A DNA stretch of 64,000 nucleotides from Streptomyces sp. NBC_01304 (lineage in GTDB: Bacteria > Actinomycetota > Actinomycetes > Streptomycetales > Streptomycetaceae), in the NCBI RefSeq assembly GCF_035975855.1, contig NZ_CP109055.1:8804001-8868000 (forward strand), given 5' to 3'. This document shows, one piece after another, positions 1 through 8,295 of this stretch (its first letter is position 1; each line of letters begins with the position of its first letter). Under the pieces are notes generated by a model. That model worked only from the letters and a program-made list of their open reading frames with translations. It made no database searches and was not told where the DNA came from. The position numbers and the translations under genes are program-made.

Positions 1-1
1 G

Positions 2-553
2 CCGTTCCTGGACGACTTCAACAAGTCCAAGAACGGAGACCTGGTGCCGGTGACCGGCGCGTACCTGCCCCCGATGGGCGTGTACTCCAAGGGCGTCAAG
101 GACGTGACGAAGCTTCCGGCCGGAGCCACCGTCGCGGTCCCGAACGACGCCACCAACGAGGCCCGGGCGCTCCAACTGCTCGCCTCCGAGGGCGTCATCG
201 AGCTCAAGAAGGACGCCGGGCAGACCGCGACCCCCGCGGACATCGCGTCGAACCCCAAGAAGCTCACCTTCTCGGAGCTCGACCCGGCCCAGTTGCCGCG
301 CTCCCTCGAGGACGCGGACGCCGCGGTCATCAACAACAACTACGCGCTCGACGCGGGCCTCAGCCCCAAGAAGGATGCCATCCTTCTGGAATCGGCCAAG
401 GACAACCCGTATGTGAACGTTCTCGCCGTCAAGAAGGGCGACGAGAGCGATCCGCGCGTCAAGAAGCTGGCCAAGCTGCTGACTTCGCCCGAGGTGAAGA
501 AGTTCATCGAGGAGAAGTACCAGGGCTCGGTCCTGACGGCCACCGCTTCCTGA
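2..553 (+). CDS. metQ: MetQ/NlpA-family ABC transporter substrate-binding lipoprotein, C-terminal part
   Basis: The gene enters from the left edge, so the signal peptide and lipobox are outside the window; about 183 C-terminal residues are visible. The segments MGVYSKGVKDVTKLPAGA, VAVPNDATNEARAL, AAVINNNYALDAGL and NPYVNVLAVKKGD are characteristic of the MetQ (NlpA) family, which binds L-methionine or related substrates outside the membrane for a MetN/MetI importer. No metN or metI lies downstream, so any partner genes must be upstream, out of view. A strong hairpin follows. The stop codon TGA (551-553) sits in a 17-bp tandem duplication that repeats the last codons. Family assignment is firm; methionine specificity is inferred from the family. 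Confidence 0.88.
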   Translation, partial: PFLDDFNKSKNGDLVPVTGAYLPPMGVYSKGVKDVTKLPAGATVAVPNDATNEARALQLLASEGVIELKKDAGQTATPADIASNPKKLTFSELDPAQLPRSLEDADAAVINNNYALDAGLSPKKDAILLESAKDNPYVNVLAVKKGDESDPRVKKLAKLLTSPEVKKFIEEKYQGSVLTATAS

Positions 554-567
554 CGGCCACCGCTTCC
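534..567. repeat. 17-bp tandem duplication across the metQ stop codon
   Basis: The 17-bp unit TGACGGCCACCGCTTCC occurs twice, exactly head to tail, at 534-550 and 551-567. The real stop codon TGA is the first triplet of the second copy, and another TGA (568-570) follows in a different frame. It looks like a slippage or short-duplication event at the gene's end. Confidence 0.95.
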
Positions 568-596
568 TGACGGTACGTCACACAACGCGCCGCTTA

Positions 597-634
597 CCAC
601 GGGGCCCGCACCTGCCAAGGTGCGGGCCCCGTGG
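597..634. terminator. Strong hairpin terminator after metQ
   Basis: A perfect 17-bp inverted repeat (597-613 with 618-634) encloses a 4-nt loop, GCCA. It lies 43 bp after the metQ stop and 65 bp before the next gene. There is no T-tract, which is usual for Streptomyces terminators. Confidence 0.85.
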
Positions 635-699
635 TGCAGTTGTGTCTCGTCATGCTGCATGCTGAGCACTTCAGCAGCCTGTAGTGACGGAGCAGTGCG

Positions 700-1347
700 A
701 TGACGAAGGCCGACCGGATGTTCCCGGACATCTCCATCAGCACGGAGCGCCTTGTGCTGCGCCCGCTGGAAGACGCGGACGCCCCTGCCTTCGCCGAGAT
801 GATGAACGACGAGATGGTCGCCGCCTGGACCGCCGTGCCCCAGCCCTACACCGAGACCGCCGCGCTCGGCTGGATCAACGAGTACGCGCCCACCGAGCGC
901 ATCGCGGGCCGCGGCCTCGACCTCGCCGTCACCGAGTTCCTCACCCAGCGCCTGGTCGGCATCGTCCAACTGACCAACACCAACTGGCGCCTCGGTGCCA
1001 CCGAGATCTCCTACATCATCGCGCCCTGGGCCCGCGGCGAGGGCTATGCCTCCGAGGCCGCGCTCGCCACGGCCCAGTGGCTCTTCCGCGAACAGCGCCT
1101 GGAGCGCATCGAGCTGCGCACGGCCGCGGGCAACACCGCCTCCCAGCAGGTCGCCCAGAAGATCGGCTGCATCAGCGAGGGAGTCCTGCGCAACGCCTTC
1201 ATAGCGCGCACCAGGTCCGAGGACGGCACCCTGACCGACCAGCGCACCGACCTCATCCTGTGGAGCCTGCTCCCCGAGGACCTGGAAGGCGTCGCCGACG
1301 AGCTCGCCGAGGCGTCCGGATACACCGCGTTCTCCGAGTGGAACTGA
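700..1347 (+). CDS. GNAT-family N-acetyltransferase (RimJ/RimL-like)
   Basis: This 215-residue protein opens with the RimJ/RimL-type start ISTERLVLRPLEDADAPAF. It continues with an acetyl-CoA-binding core (IIAPWARGEGYASEAALATA, about residues 107-126) and the usual RIELRTAAGNTASQQVAQKIG strand-helix segment. It probably acetylates a protein N-terminus or a small amine in the cytoplasm; the substrate cannot be read from sequence. It follows the metQ terminator and precedes cobL by 179 bp, so it is probably its own transcription unit. The ATG at 700 is chosen because it directly precedes the conserved domain. Confidence 0.85.
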   Translation: MTKADRMFPDISISTERLVLRPLEDADAPAFAEMMNDEMVAAWTAVPQPYTETAALGWINEYAPTERIAGRGLDLAVTEFLTQRLVGIVQLTNTNWRLGATEISYIIAPWARGEGYASEAALATAQWLFREQRLERIELRTAAGNTASQQVAQKIGCISEGVLRNAFIARTRSEDGTLTDQRTDLILWSLLPEDLEGVADELAEASGYTAFSEWN

Positions 1348-1526
1348 CCGCTCTGCACTCCCGGGCGCCGGGAACTCCGCGACCGCTCGGCGCCCCACGG
1401 CCGCCGGGCCGTCCGTGGGGAACCCCTCGGCCCCTTCTCCGTTCCACCAGGTACGCTCCAGATGCCCGCAGCGCCGGGCCCTGACCCCACCGACTACCTG
1501 CGAGAACCCCCGGGAGACTGACGACG

Positions 1527-2744
1527 ATGGCCGACCGCGTCACGGTGATCGGCTGGGACGGCTCACCCCTGACCGCGGCGGCCCGCTCCGCCCTCGGCGC
1601 CGCGACGCTCGTCGCCGGGGCGGCCCACCACCTGACGCTCCCCGAGGTCCCGGCCGGCGCCGAGCGGATCAGGCTCGGCAGCGTCTCCCTCGCCGCCCGC
1701 CGCATCGCCGGACACCGCGGCACGGCCGTCGTCCTGGCCGACGGCGACCCGGGCTTCTTCGGAGTCGTACGCATCCTCCGCGCCCCCGAACACGGCCTCG
1801 AGGTCGAAGTCGTCCCGGCCGTCTCCGCCGTCGCCCAGGCCTTCGCCCGCGCCGGAATGCCCTGGGACGACGCCCAGATCGTCGTGGCCCACCGCCGCAC
1901 GCTGCGCCGCGCGGTCAACGTCTGCCGCGCCCACACCAAGGTCGCCGTGCTCACGTCACCGGGAGCCGGGCCCGCCGAACTGGCCCTCCTCCTCGGCAAC
2001 GTCCACCGCACCTTCGTGATCTGCGAGGAACTCGGCACCGACCGCGAACGCGTCACCGTCCTCACCTCCGACAAGGCCGCTGACCACAGTTGGCGCGACC
2101 CGAACGTAGTCATCGTCATCGGCGGCCCGGTCACCCAGGACACCGGCTGGATCGCGGGCCGCGACCCCGCAGGCAGTCGCCCCCGGGGCTGGGCCCTGCC
2201 CGCCGCGGCGTACGGCGGCGAGCTCGGCGAGGGCGAGAACAACCGGCTGCGCGCCGCCCAACTCGCCCACCTGGGCCCCCGCGTGGGCGACCTGGTCTGG
2301 GACATCGGCTGCGGCAGCGGCGCCTTCGCCACCGAGGCGGCCCGGTCCGGCGCGGCCGTGATCGCCGTCGACCGCGACCCGGCCGCCTGCGAGCGCACCG
2401 CGAGCACCGCCAACCGCTTCGGCGTCCAGCTGGAGATCCTGCGGGGCACCGCCCCGCACGTACTCGAAGACCTGCCCGAACCCGACGTCGTACGGGTCGG
2501 GCTCGGCGGCGCCGCGGTCGTCTCGGCCGTCGCGGACCGCAGGCCCGAGCGCATCGTGACGCACGCCTCGACCCGCGACGAGGCCGAGCTGATCGGCCGC
2601 GACCTGACCGAGCACGGATACGCCGTCGAATGCGCCCTGTTGCAGACCGTGGAACTCGACACGCGCGCGTGGACGGAACGGGAGCGCGCCGTGGCATTTC
2701 TCATCACCGCAGATCTGCAGGGGCGGCGCGAAGCGCCTCGATGA
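1527..2744 (+). CDS. cobL: Precorrin-6Y C5,15-methyltransferase (decarboxylating), CbiE-CbiT fusion
   Basis: CobL methylates precorrin-6B (C5 and C15) and decarboxylates its acetate side chain during corrin ring formation. The 405-residue protein joins two methyltransferases. An N-terminal CbiE-like tetrapyrrole methylase (about residues 1-205) begins VTVIGWDGSPLT and contains VVLADGDPGFFG. A C-terminal CbiT-like Rossmann methyltransferase (about 225-400) has the SAM-binding motif WDIGCGSGAFATEAA near residue 259. The length matches two-domain CobL proteins. It heads a corrinoid/siroheme group with the BluB-CobT fusion and cysG on the same strand. The 396-bp gap to the next gene suggests separate promoters. 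Confidence 0.93.
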   Translation: MADRVTVIGWDGSPLTAAARSALGAATLVAGAAHHLTLPEVPAGAERIRLGSVSLAARRIAGHRGTAVVLADGDPGFFGVVRILRAPEHGLEVEVVPAVSAVAQAFARAGMPWDDAQIVVAHRRTLRRAVNVCRAHTKVAVLTSPGAGPAELALLLGNVHRTFVICEELGTDRERVTVLTSDKAADHSWRDPNVVIVIGGPVTQDTGWIAGRDPAGSRPRGWALPAAAYGGELGEGENNRLRAAQLAHLGPRVGDLVWDIGCGSGAFATEAARSGAAVIAVDRDPAACERTASTANRFGVQLEILRGTAPHVLEDLPEPDVVRVGLGGAAVVSAVADRRPERIVTHASTRDEAELIGRDLTEHGYAVECALLQTVELDTRAWTERERAVAFLITADLQGRREAPR

Positions 2745-3123
2745 GGGGTGGTGGCCGGGCGACGGGCGGGCCGTTTCGGGCCCCATGACCTTGCGGCGCC
2801 ACGGCGGGCGGTAAGCTGGCCGATCGTTGTACTGCTCCCGGGCGTTCGTCGCTTCGTACGTCAATGTCCGGAAAACACGCCCGGTTTGGGGTGTGTGTGG
2901 TACGGCAGGGATCGGAGGACGCGCGACGTGGCGCAGTCCACAGCGGGCCGTGGCGGATCTTCCACCACGGCGGTGGTCCGGCCGAGACAATGGTTTTGAC
3001 GTTTTGGCGCATTGTCGACAGTCGGTTCCGTGCCGCGCGGCACGCGCGCTCGTTCTTGTCCATGGGGTGGGCGGGTTGTCGACGTGCCGCCCCGGGCGAG
3101 CCGGCCGAAGGAGAGCACGACCG
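2745..3123. promoter_or_regulatory. Upstream region of the BluB-CobT gene with inverted repeats
   Basis: No convincing gene lies here. I see a 7-bp inverted repeat, GACAATG (2986-2992) and CATTGTC (3010-3016), flanking an AT-richer stretch with TTTTGAC, and a perfect 16-bp palindrome at 3029-3044. Either could be an operator or part of the leader. I looked for a cobalamin riboswitch and did not recognise the B12 box. Promoter assignment is uncertain. Confidence 0.35.
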
Positions 3124-3144
3124 ATGGGCGAGGGGTACGCATGA
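3124..3144 (+). CDS. Six-codon leader ORF (MGEGYA) overlapping the BluB-CobT start
   Basis: ATG at 3124 opens a six-codon frame, MGEGYA, whose TGA (3142-3144) overlaps the ATG (3141-3143) of the following gene as ATGA. A strong Shine-Dalgarno AAGGAG (3108-3113) is spaced 10 nt from this ATG but 27 nt from the main one. A second purine run, GAGGGG (3130-3135), inside the leader is well placed for the main start. This arrangement could couple translation of the large fusion protein to the leader. The spacing is seen directly; translation of the leader is inference. Confidence 0.4.
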   Translation: MGEGYA

Positions 3145-6100
3145 CCGACACCGGCCAAGTCCCGGGTGAGGGACTGCCTCAGGACGCGGGCACGGTGGAG
3201 CAGCCGGGCCTTCCCGCCCCGGGTGCGTACACCTTCTCCGACCCGGCGGGCACGCCCGCCGATGACGACGACCTCCTCCTCATGCCGGGCGCCCAGGGCG
3301 CCTGGACCGACGGCCAGCCGCTCCTGCCCGGCCAGGTGGTCGGGCAGCAGGGCTTCGCCGCACCGGGGCAGCCGGTCATGCAGTCACCGGTGGCGCCGAT
3401 TGCGTCTTCGAGTTTCTCCTACGACCCCTCGGCGCAGTCCGCTCCGGAGCCGGTGCAGGCGATGCAGTACGACGCCGCCGCACAGCACGCCGCGTCGGCG
3501 TCCTCGGCTGTCCTCGGGCACGGCCCGCTCGAGCCGGGACCGCACGAGGCCGCAGGCCGTGACAGCGGATCGGTCGACCTCGGCGGCGTCCGCGTCCCGG
3601 GCCCGTCGCCCGCCCCGCACGTCACCCCCGCGCAGGCCGTTCAGCAGCCCGGCATCACTCCGGCCAGGCGCCCCCTGCACATGGGCCCGCCGGCGTCCGG
3701 TGTCGCCGCGAGCCCGGTCCGTTCGCTGGCCGACCGTGGCCCCGCGGGCACTCCGCCGACCCCGATCCCGATGCGCAGGCCCGGTCCGCCCACCACCGGC
3801 CCCGAATACCTGGACATCCCGCGCGACGACAGCGCCGGACTGCCCGGACCGCAGCTCGGCGAGATCCCGCCGCAGGGCGCCACCCCGTGGACACCGCAGT
3901 CGCCGCAGGCATCTCAGCCCTCGCAGCAGTCCGCGCCCGGCTCCATGGTCCCGGCTGCAGAAACGGTCGTCCCAGGGGTCCCGCAGGCCCCGCACGTCCC
4001 CGACGTCGCGCTGGCCACACCCGCCCCGGACGCCACACCTGTCTCTCAGTACCCGGAGCCCGCGCCTCACTTGGTGCTCGCGCCGGACACCTCGGGGCAC
4101 ACCCCGGTCGAGGCGTCCTACGTGCCGCAGTCACCGGAGCCCGAGCAGGTCCCGTCCGGTGCGCAGGACCAGGACGCCGCGCAGCCGCTCGTCCCGGACG
4201 CCTCGCACGGAGGCCCCCGGTTCCCCGGCCTCCCCGAGGACCTCGGCACCCCGCAGCAGCCCCTCCTCACGGGCGCGCCGCAGCCCGAGGGCCCCCGACC
4301 GGCCGAAGCGGAAGCTGAGGTCGACGCCGACGCCTTCGCCGAGCCGATCCCGCTGTCCGTGCCCCCCGCCGAGGCGTTCCCGGCCCCGGCCCTCGAAGCG
4401 CAGGACCCGCAGCCGATGGGCCAGTTCGTGCCGGTCGAGGGCACGGTGCCGTCGACGCCGCACCTCGCCCCGACACCTCCGCACGCCCTGCGCCTGGCCG
4501 CGGCCGCCACCCCCGAGGAGGGTCCCGCCGAGGCGCCGGAGCCGGTCCCCGCGGCCGACCCGGCCCCGGAGCCCGAGGCGGCGCAGACCACCCCCGCGTC
4601 CGGCACCCTGCTCGCCCCCGAAGCCGCAGTGCAGGCCGAAGCGGCGGACGAGGCCGCGCCCGATCCCGTACCGGCGACTGACCAGCCCGTACAGCCGATC
4701 GAGCAGAGCGACGAACCGGCCGCCACCGTGCCCGCGCCCCGGGACGGCGGCGAGCCCGCGCAGATCGCCGACGAGGCCGAGGCCGAGCCGGAGCCCGCGC
4801 ACATCGAGCCCGTCGCCGAGGGCGAGAGCGATGAGCCCGAAACCTTCGAGGCCACCGACCCCACGGCCGCGACCGACCCCATCGCCGCGACCGGGCCCAC
4901 CGCCACGACCGACACCGCCGAAGACCCCGAGACCACCGAAGGCACCACCCCCATCAGCACCGTCACCCCCTCCTCCGAGACGCCCGAATCCGCAGGCAGC
5001 CCCGCCCCCGGTTACGACGAGGCCGAGCGCGAAGCCGTGCTGCGCGTGATGCGTGAGCGCCGCGACATCCGCAACGGCTTCCGCAGCGACCCCATCCCGC
5101 ACGAGGTGCTGCTCCGCGTCCTGGAGGCGGCCCACACGGCGCCGTCCGTGGGGCACTCGCAGCCCTGGGACTTCGTGGTCATCCGCTCGGCCGAGACCCG
5201 GCGCACGATGCACGAACTGGCCATGCGCCAGCGCGATGCGTACGCCAAGTCGCTGCCCAAGGGCCGCGCCAAGCAGTTCAAGGAACTGAAGATCGAGGCC
5301 ATCCTCGACACCCCGGTGAACATCGTGGTGACGGCGGACCCGACCCGCGGCGGCCGGCACACCCTCGGCCGGCACACGCAGCCGCAGATGGCCCCGTATT
5401 CCTCCGCGCTCGCCGTCGAGAACCTCTGGCTCGCGGCCCGCGCCGAGGGCCTGGGCGTCGGCTGGGTGTCGTTCTTCGACGAGCGCGAAATGGTCCGCAC
5501 CCTCGACCTCCCCGACCACCTCGAAGTGGTCGCCTACCTCTGCGTCGGCTACGTCGACGAGTTCCCGGACGAGCCCGAACTGATGTCGGCCGGCTGGTCC
5601 AAGCGCCGCCCGCTGTCGTGGGTCGTCCACGAGGAGACGTACGGCCGCCGCGCGCTGCCCGGCGAGGACCCGCACGACCTGCTCGCCGAGACGGTCTCCA
5701 ACATCCGCCCGCTGGACGCCAAGGCGCTCGGTGAGGCCTGGGAGCGCCAGAAGCGCATGACCAAGCCGGCCGGTGCGCTCGGCATGCTGGAGATCATTTC
5801 CGCGCAGCTGTCCGGCCTCTCCCGGATGTGCCCGCCCCCGATCCCGGAGCCCGCCGCAGTGGCGATCTTCGCGGGCGACCACGGCGTGCACGCCCAGGGC
5901 GTCACGCCCTGGCCGCAGGAGGTCACCGGCCAGATGGTCGCCAACTTCCTCGGCGGCGGCGCGGTCTGCAACGCCTTCGCCAACCAGGTCGGCGCCGAGG
6001 TCTGCGTGATCGACGTGGGCGTGGCCTCCGACCTCCCGGCCACGCCGGGCCTGCTGCCCCGCAAGGTCCGCGCGGGCACCGCCGACATGACGACCGGCCC

Positions 6101-6728
6101 CGCGCTCACCCGCGAGGAGGTCAAGGCAGCCATCGAGGTCGGCATCGACACCGCGCGCGACCTGGTCGCGGCGGGCAACAAGGCGCTGCTCACCGGCGAG
6201 ATGGGCATCGCGAACACCACCGCGTCCGCCGCCCTGATCTCGGTCTTCACGGGCGCCGACCCGGCCGAGGTGACCGGCCGCGGCACGGGCATCAACGACG
6301 AGACGCTGGCCCGCAAGACCGACGTCGTACGCCGCGCCCTGGACCTGCACCAGCCCGACCCGGCCGACCCCATCGGCGTCCTCGCGGCGATCGGCGGCCT
6401 CGAACACGCCGCCCTGGTCGGCCTGTTGCTCGGCGGCGCCTCCCTGCGCACCCCGGTCATCCTGGACGGCGTCAGCGCCGGCGCGGCGGCCCTGGTCGCC
6501 CGCGCCATCGCCCCGGAGGTCCTCGCGGCCTGCATCGCGGGCCACCGCAGCGCGGAGCCGGGCCACGTCGCAGCCCTGAACAAGCTGGGCCTGCGCCCTC
6601 TGGTCGACCTGGACCTCCGCCTCGGCGAGGGCACGGGCGCGCTGCTCGCGCTTCCGGTGGTGCAGTCGGCGGCGAGGGCGATGCACGAGGTGGCGACGTT
6701 CGACTCGGCGGGCGTCACCGAGAAGTAG
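3141..6728 (+). CDS. cobT: BluB-CobT fusion: DMB synthase plus DMB phosphoribosyltransferase, with long disordered N-terminus
   Basis: The 1195-residue product has three parts. Residues 1 to about 620 are a Pro/Ala/Glu-rich, low-complexity, probably disordered extension. Residues about 625-840 are a BluB-type flavin-destroying 5,6-dimethylbenzimidazole (DMB) synthase, with RRDIRNGF carrying the expected catalytic Asp, APSVGHSQPWDFVV, and GVGWVSFFD carrying the expected Ser. Residues about 842-1195 are CobT, which transfers phosphoribose from nicotinate mononucleotide to DMB. CobT motifs are FAGDHGVHAQGV, TGEMGIANTTASAA and LGEGTGALLALP; the two Glu match the catalytic bases of Salmonella CobT. 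The fusion would hand DMB directly to its activating enzyme for the lower ligand of cobalamin. ATG 3141 is chosen because it overlaps the leader ORF and has GAGGGG upstream; an upstream in-frame start at 3012 lacks such support. Confidence 0.93.
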   Translation: MTDTGQVPGEGLPQDAGTVEQPGLPAPGAYTFSDPAGTPADDDDLLLMPGAQGAWTDGQPLLPGQVVGQQGFAAPGQPVMQSPVAPIASSSFSYDPSAQSAPEPVQAMQYDAAAQHAASASSAVLGHGPLEPGPHEAAGRDSGSVDLGGVRVPGPSPAPHVTPAQAVQQPGITPARRPLHMGPPASGVAASPVRSLADRGPAGTPPTPIPMRRPGPPTTGPEYLDIPRDDSAGLPGPQLGEIPPQGATPWTPQSPQASQPSQQSAPGSMVPAAETVVPGVPQAPHVPDVALATPAPDATPVSQYPEPAPHLVLAPDTSGHTPVEASYVPQSPEPEQVPSGAQDQDAAQPLVPDASHGGPRFPGLPEDLGTPQQPLLTGAPQPEGPRPAEAEAEVDADAFAEPIPLSVPPAEAFPAPALEAQDPQPMGQFVPVEGTVPSTPHLAPTPPHALRLAAAATPEEGPAEAPEPVPAADPAPEPEAAQTTPASGTLLAPEAAVQAEAADEAAPDPVPATDQPVQPIEQSDEPAATVPAPRDGGEPAQIADEAEAEPEPAHIEPVAEGESDEPETFEATDPTAATDPIAATGPTATTDTAEDPETTEGTTPISTVTPSSETPESAGSPAPGYDEAEREAVLRVMRERRDIRNGFRSDPIPHEVLLRVLEAAHTAPSVGHSQPWDFVVIRSAETRRTMHELAMRQRDAYAKSLPKGRAKQFKELKIEAILDTPVNIVVTADPTRGGRHTLGRHTQPQMAPYSSALAVENLWLAARAEGLGVGWVSFFDEREMVRTLDLPDHLEVVAYLCVGYVDEFPDEPELMSAGWSKRRPLSWVVHEETYGRRALPGEDPHDLLAETVSNIRPLDAKALGEAWERQKRMTKPAGALGMLEIISAQLSGLSRMCPPPIPEPAAVAIFAGDHGVHAQGVTPWPQEVTGQMVANFLGGGAVCNAFANQVGAEVCVIDVGVASDLPATPGLLPRKVRAGTADMTTGPALTREEVKAAIEVGIDTARDLVAAGNKALLTGEMGIANTTASAALISVFTGADPAEVTGRGTGINDETLARKTDVVRRALDLHQPDPADPIGVLAAIGGLEHAALVGLLLGGASLRTPVILDGVSAGAAALVARAIAPEVLAACIAGHRSAEPGHVAALNKLGLRPLVDLDLRLGEGTGALLALPVVQSAARAMHEVATFDSAGVTEK

Positions 6729-6739
6729 GGCTGCCAAAT

Positions 6740-6779
6740 CAGCCCGTCCGGCGTCTGAGGACAGAGGCCGAAGGCCGAT
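6740..6779 (+). repeat. Dispersed Streptomyces intergenic repeat, family 1, copy A
   Basis: This 40-bp core matches, with one mismatch, the reverse complement of 11523-11562. It begins CAGCCCGTCCGGCGT and is followed by a small hairpin (about 6788-6805). It lies in the gap between the BluB-CobT gene and cysG. Confidence 0.85.
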
Positions 6780-6831
6780 CCGGAGGTCTGGGGGCGAAGC
6801 CCCAGGCCGTCCGCAGGACTTTCGGGAAGGG

Positions 6832-6859
6832 GCGGGGTGGGGAAAGATCCCCACCCCGC
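6832..6859. terminator. Hairpin between BluB-CobT gene and cysG
   Basis: A perfect 12-bp stem (6832-6843 with 6848-6859) has the loop AAGA. It stands 103 bp after the BluB-CobT stop and 100 bp before cysG, so it likely ends the upstream transcript and makes cysG a separate unit. Confidence 0.75.
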
Positions 6860-6959
6860 GCCGTACCCTGTACCCGCACCACAACACCCCAAAGCCCCAC
6901 GTCAAAGAGCCGCTCCACCGCCGCAGCGGCGCACGCCTCCCGCACGAGGAGCCCCGCTC

Positions 6960-8210
6960 ATGGCCCAGCACCCCGCGTACCCCGTAGGCCTCCGCCTCAC
7001 CGGCCGCCGCGTAGTAGTCCTCGGCGGCGGCCAGGTGGCCCAGCGCCGCCTCCCGGCACTGATCGCAGCGGGCGCCGACATCACGATGATCTCCCCGACG
7101 GCGACACCCTCGGTCGAGGCGATGGCGGACACCGGCGAGATCCGCTGGGAGAAGCGGGCGTACGCCCAAGGGGACCTGGGCCAGGCCTGGTACGCCCTGA
7201 TCGCGACCAGCGACCACGAGGCCAACGAGGCGGCCAGCGCGGAAGCGGAGGCGCACCGCGTCTGGTGCGTCCGCTCCGACGACGCCGACGCGGCAACCGC
7301 CCTCACCCCGGCAACCGGCCACAGCGAGGGGGTAACCGTCGCCGTCCTCACCACGGACGTGCGAGGCCGCGACCCCCGCCGCACCGCCGCCATCCGCGAC
7401 GCGGTCGTCGAGGGCCTGCGCGACGGCACGCTGGTCGCCCCGCACCACCGCACCCGCAACCCCGGCGTCGCCCTGGTCGGCGGCGGCCCCGGCGACCCCG
7501 ACCTGATCACCGTCCGCGGCCGCCGCCTGCTCGCCGAGGCCGACGTGGTCATCGCCGACCGCCTCGGCCCGCGCGACCTGCTCGCCGAACTCCCGCCGCA
7601 CGTCGAGGTGATCGATGCCGCGAAGATCCCGTACGGCCGCTTCATGGCCCAGGAAGCGATCAACAACGCCCTGATCGAGCACGCCAAGGCGGGCAAGTCG
7701 GTGGTCCGCCTCAAGGGCGGCGACCCGTTCGTCTTCGGCCGCGGCATGGAGGAGGCCCAGGCGCTCGCCGAGGCGGGCATCCCCTGCACGGTCGTGCCCG
7801 GCATCTCCAGCTCGATCAGCGTGCCGGGCGCCGCAGGCATCCCGGTCACGCACCGAGGCGTGGCCCACGAGTTCACGGTCGTCAGCGGTCACGTGGCCCC
7901 CGACGACGAACGCTCCCTCGTCGACTGGTCGGCCCTCGCCAAGGGCCGCGGCACGCTCGTCGTCCTGATGGGTGTCGACAAGATCGGCGCGATCGCCGCC
8001 AAGCTCATCGAGGGCGGCAAGAGCCCCGACACCCCGGTCGCCCTCGTCCAGGAAGGCACCACCGCGACCCAGCGCCGCGTCGATGCCACCCTCGCCACGG
8101 TCGCCGAAACCGTCACGAAGGAAGAGGTCCGCCCCCCGGCGGTGATCGTCATCGGCGACGTGGTGGAAGTGGGCCCCACCTCGCAGGCCGACCCCGAAGC
8201 CACGGCCTGA
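6960..8210 (+). CDS. cysG: Siroheme synthase / uroporphyrinogen-III C-methyltransferase (CysG type)
   Basis: This bifunctional enzyme methylates uroporphyrinogen III to precorrin-2 and oxidises it toward siroheme, supplying sulfite/nitrite reductases and the corrin pathway. The N-terminal Rossmann domain (about 1-150) carries VVVLGGGQVAQRR, typical of precorrin-2 dehydrogenase (CysG-A). The C-terminal SUMT domain (about 168-410) carries LVGGGPGDPDLITVRGRRLL, KGGDPFVFGRG and VVPGISSSISVPGAAGIPVT. At 416 residues it is slightly shorter than enterobacterial CysG. ATG 6960 is preceded by a GAGGAG at a suitable distance. Being next to cobL and cobT fits its role at the siroheme/cobalamin branch point. 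Confidence 0.93.
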   Translation: MAQHPAYPVGLRLTGRRVVVLGGGQVAQRRLPALIAAGADITMISPTATPSVEAMADTGEIRWEKRAYAQGDLGQAWYALIATSDHEANEAASAEAEAHRVWCVRSDDADAATALTPATGHSEGVTVAVLTTDVRGRDPRRTAAIRDAVVEGLRDGTLVAPHHRTRNPGVALVGGGPGDPDLITVRGRRLLAEADVVIADRLGPRDLLAELPPHVEVIDAAKIPYGRFMAQEAINNALIEHAKAGKSVVRLKGGDPFVFGRGMEEAQALAEAGIPCTVVPGISSSISVPGAAGIPVTHRGVAHEFTVVSGHVAPDDERSLVDWSALAKGRGTLVVLMGVDKIGAIAAKLIEGGKSPDTPVALVQEGTTATQRRVDATLATVAETVTKEEVRPPAVIVIGDVVEVGPTSQADPEATA

Positions 8211-8295
8211 CCCCCGCCCGCACCTCCGTAACCAGCGGTAACTCAATCCCCGCCGAGCCGTTGGCACCGCACCCAGGACAAGGCAGTATCACCCT

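Noticed and set aside
2745..3140. Cobalamin riboswitch before the BluB-CobT gene
   Set aside because: The B12 box and surrounding core could not be found by eye; only simple inverted repeats are present.
3166..5049. A 627-residue open frame inside the BluB-CobT N-terminus
   Set aside because: It is an Arg/Pro/Ser-rich shadow of the low-complexity region in another frame, with no start signal and an implausible composition.
4131..8267. A 1378-residue minus-strand open frame
   Set aside because: It runs antisense to the BluB-CobT gene and cysG, which have clear families; long antisense frames are common at this GC content.
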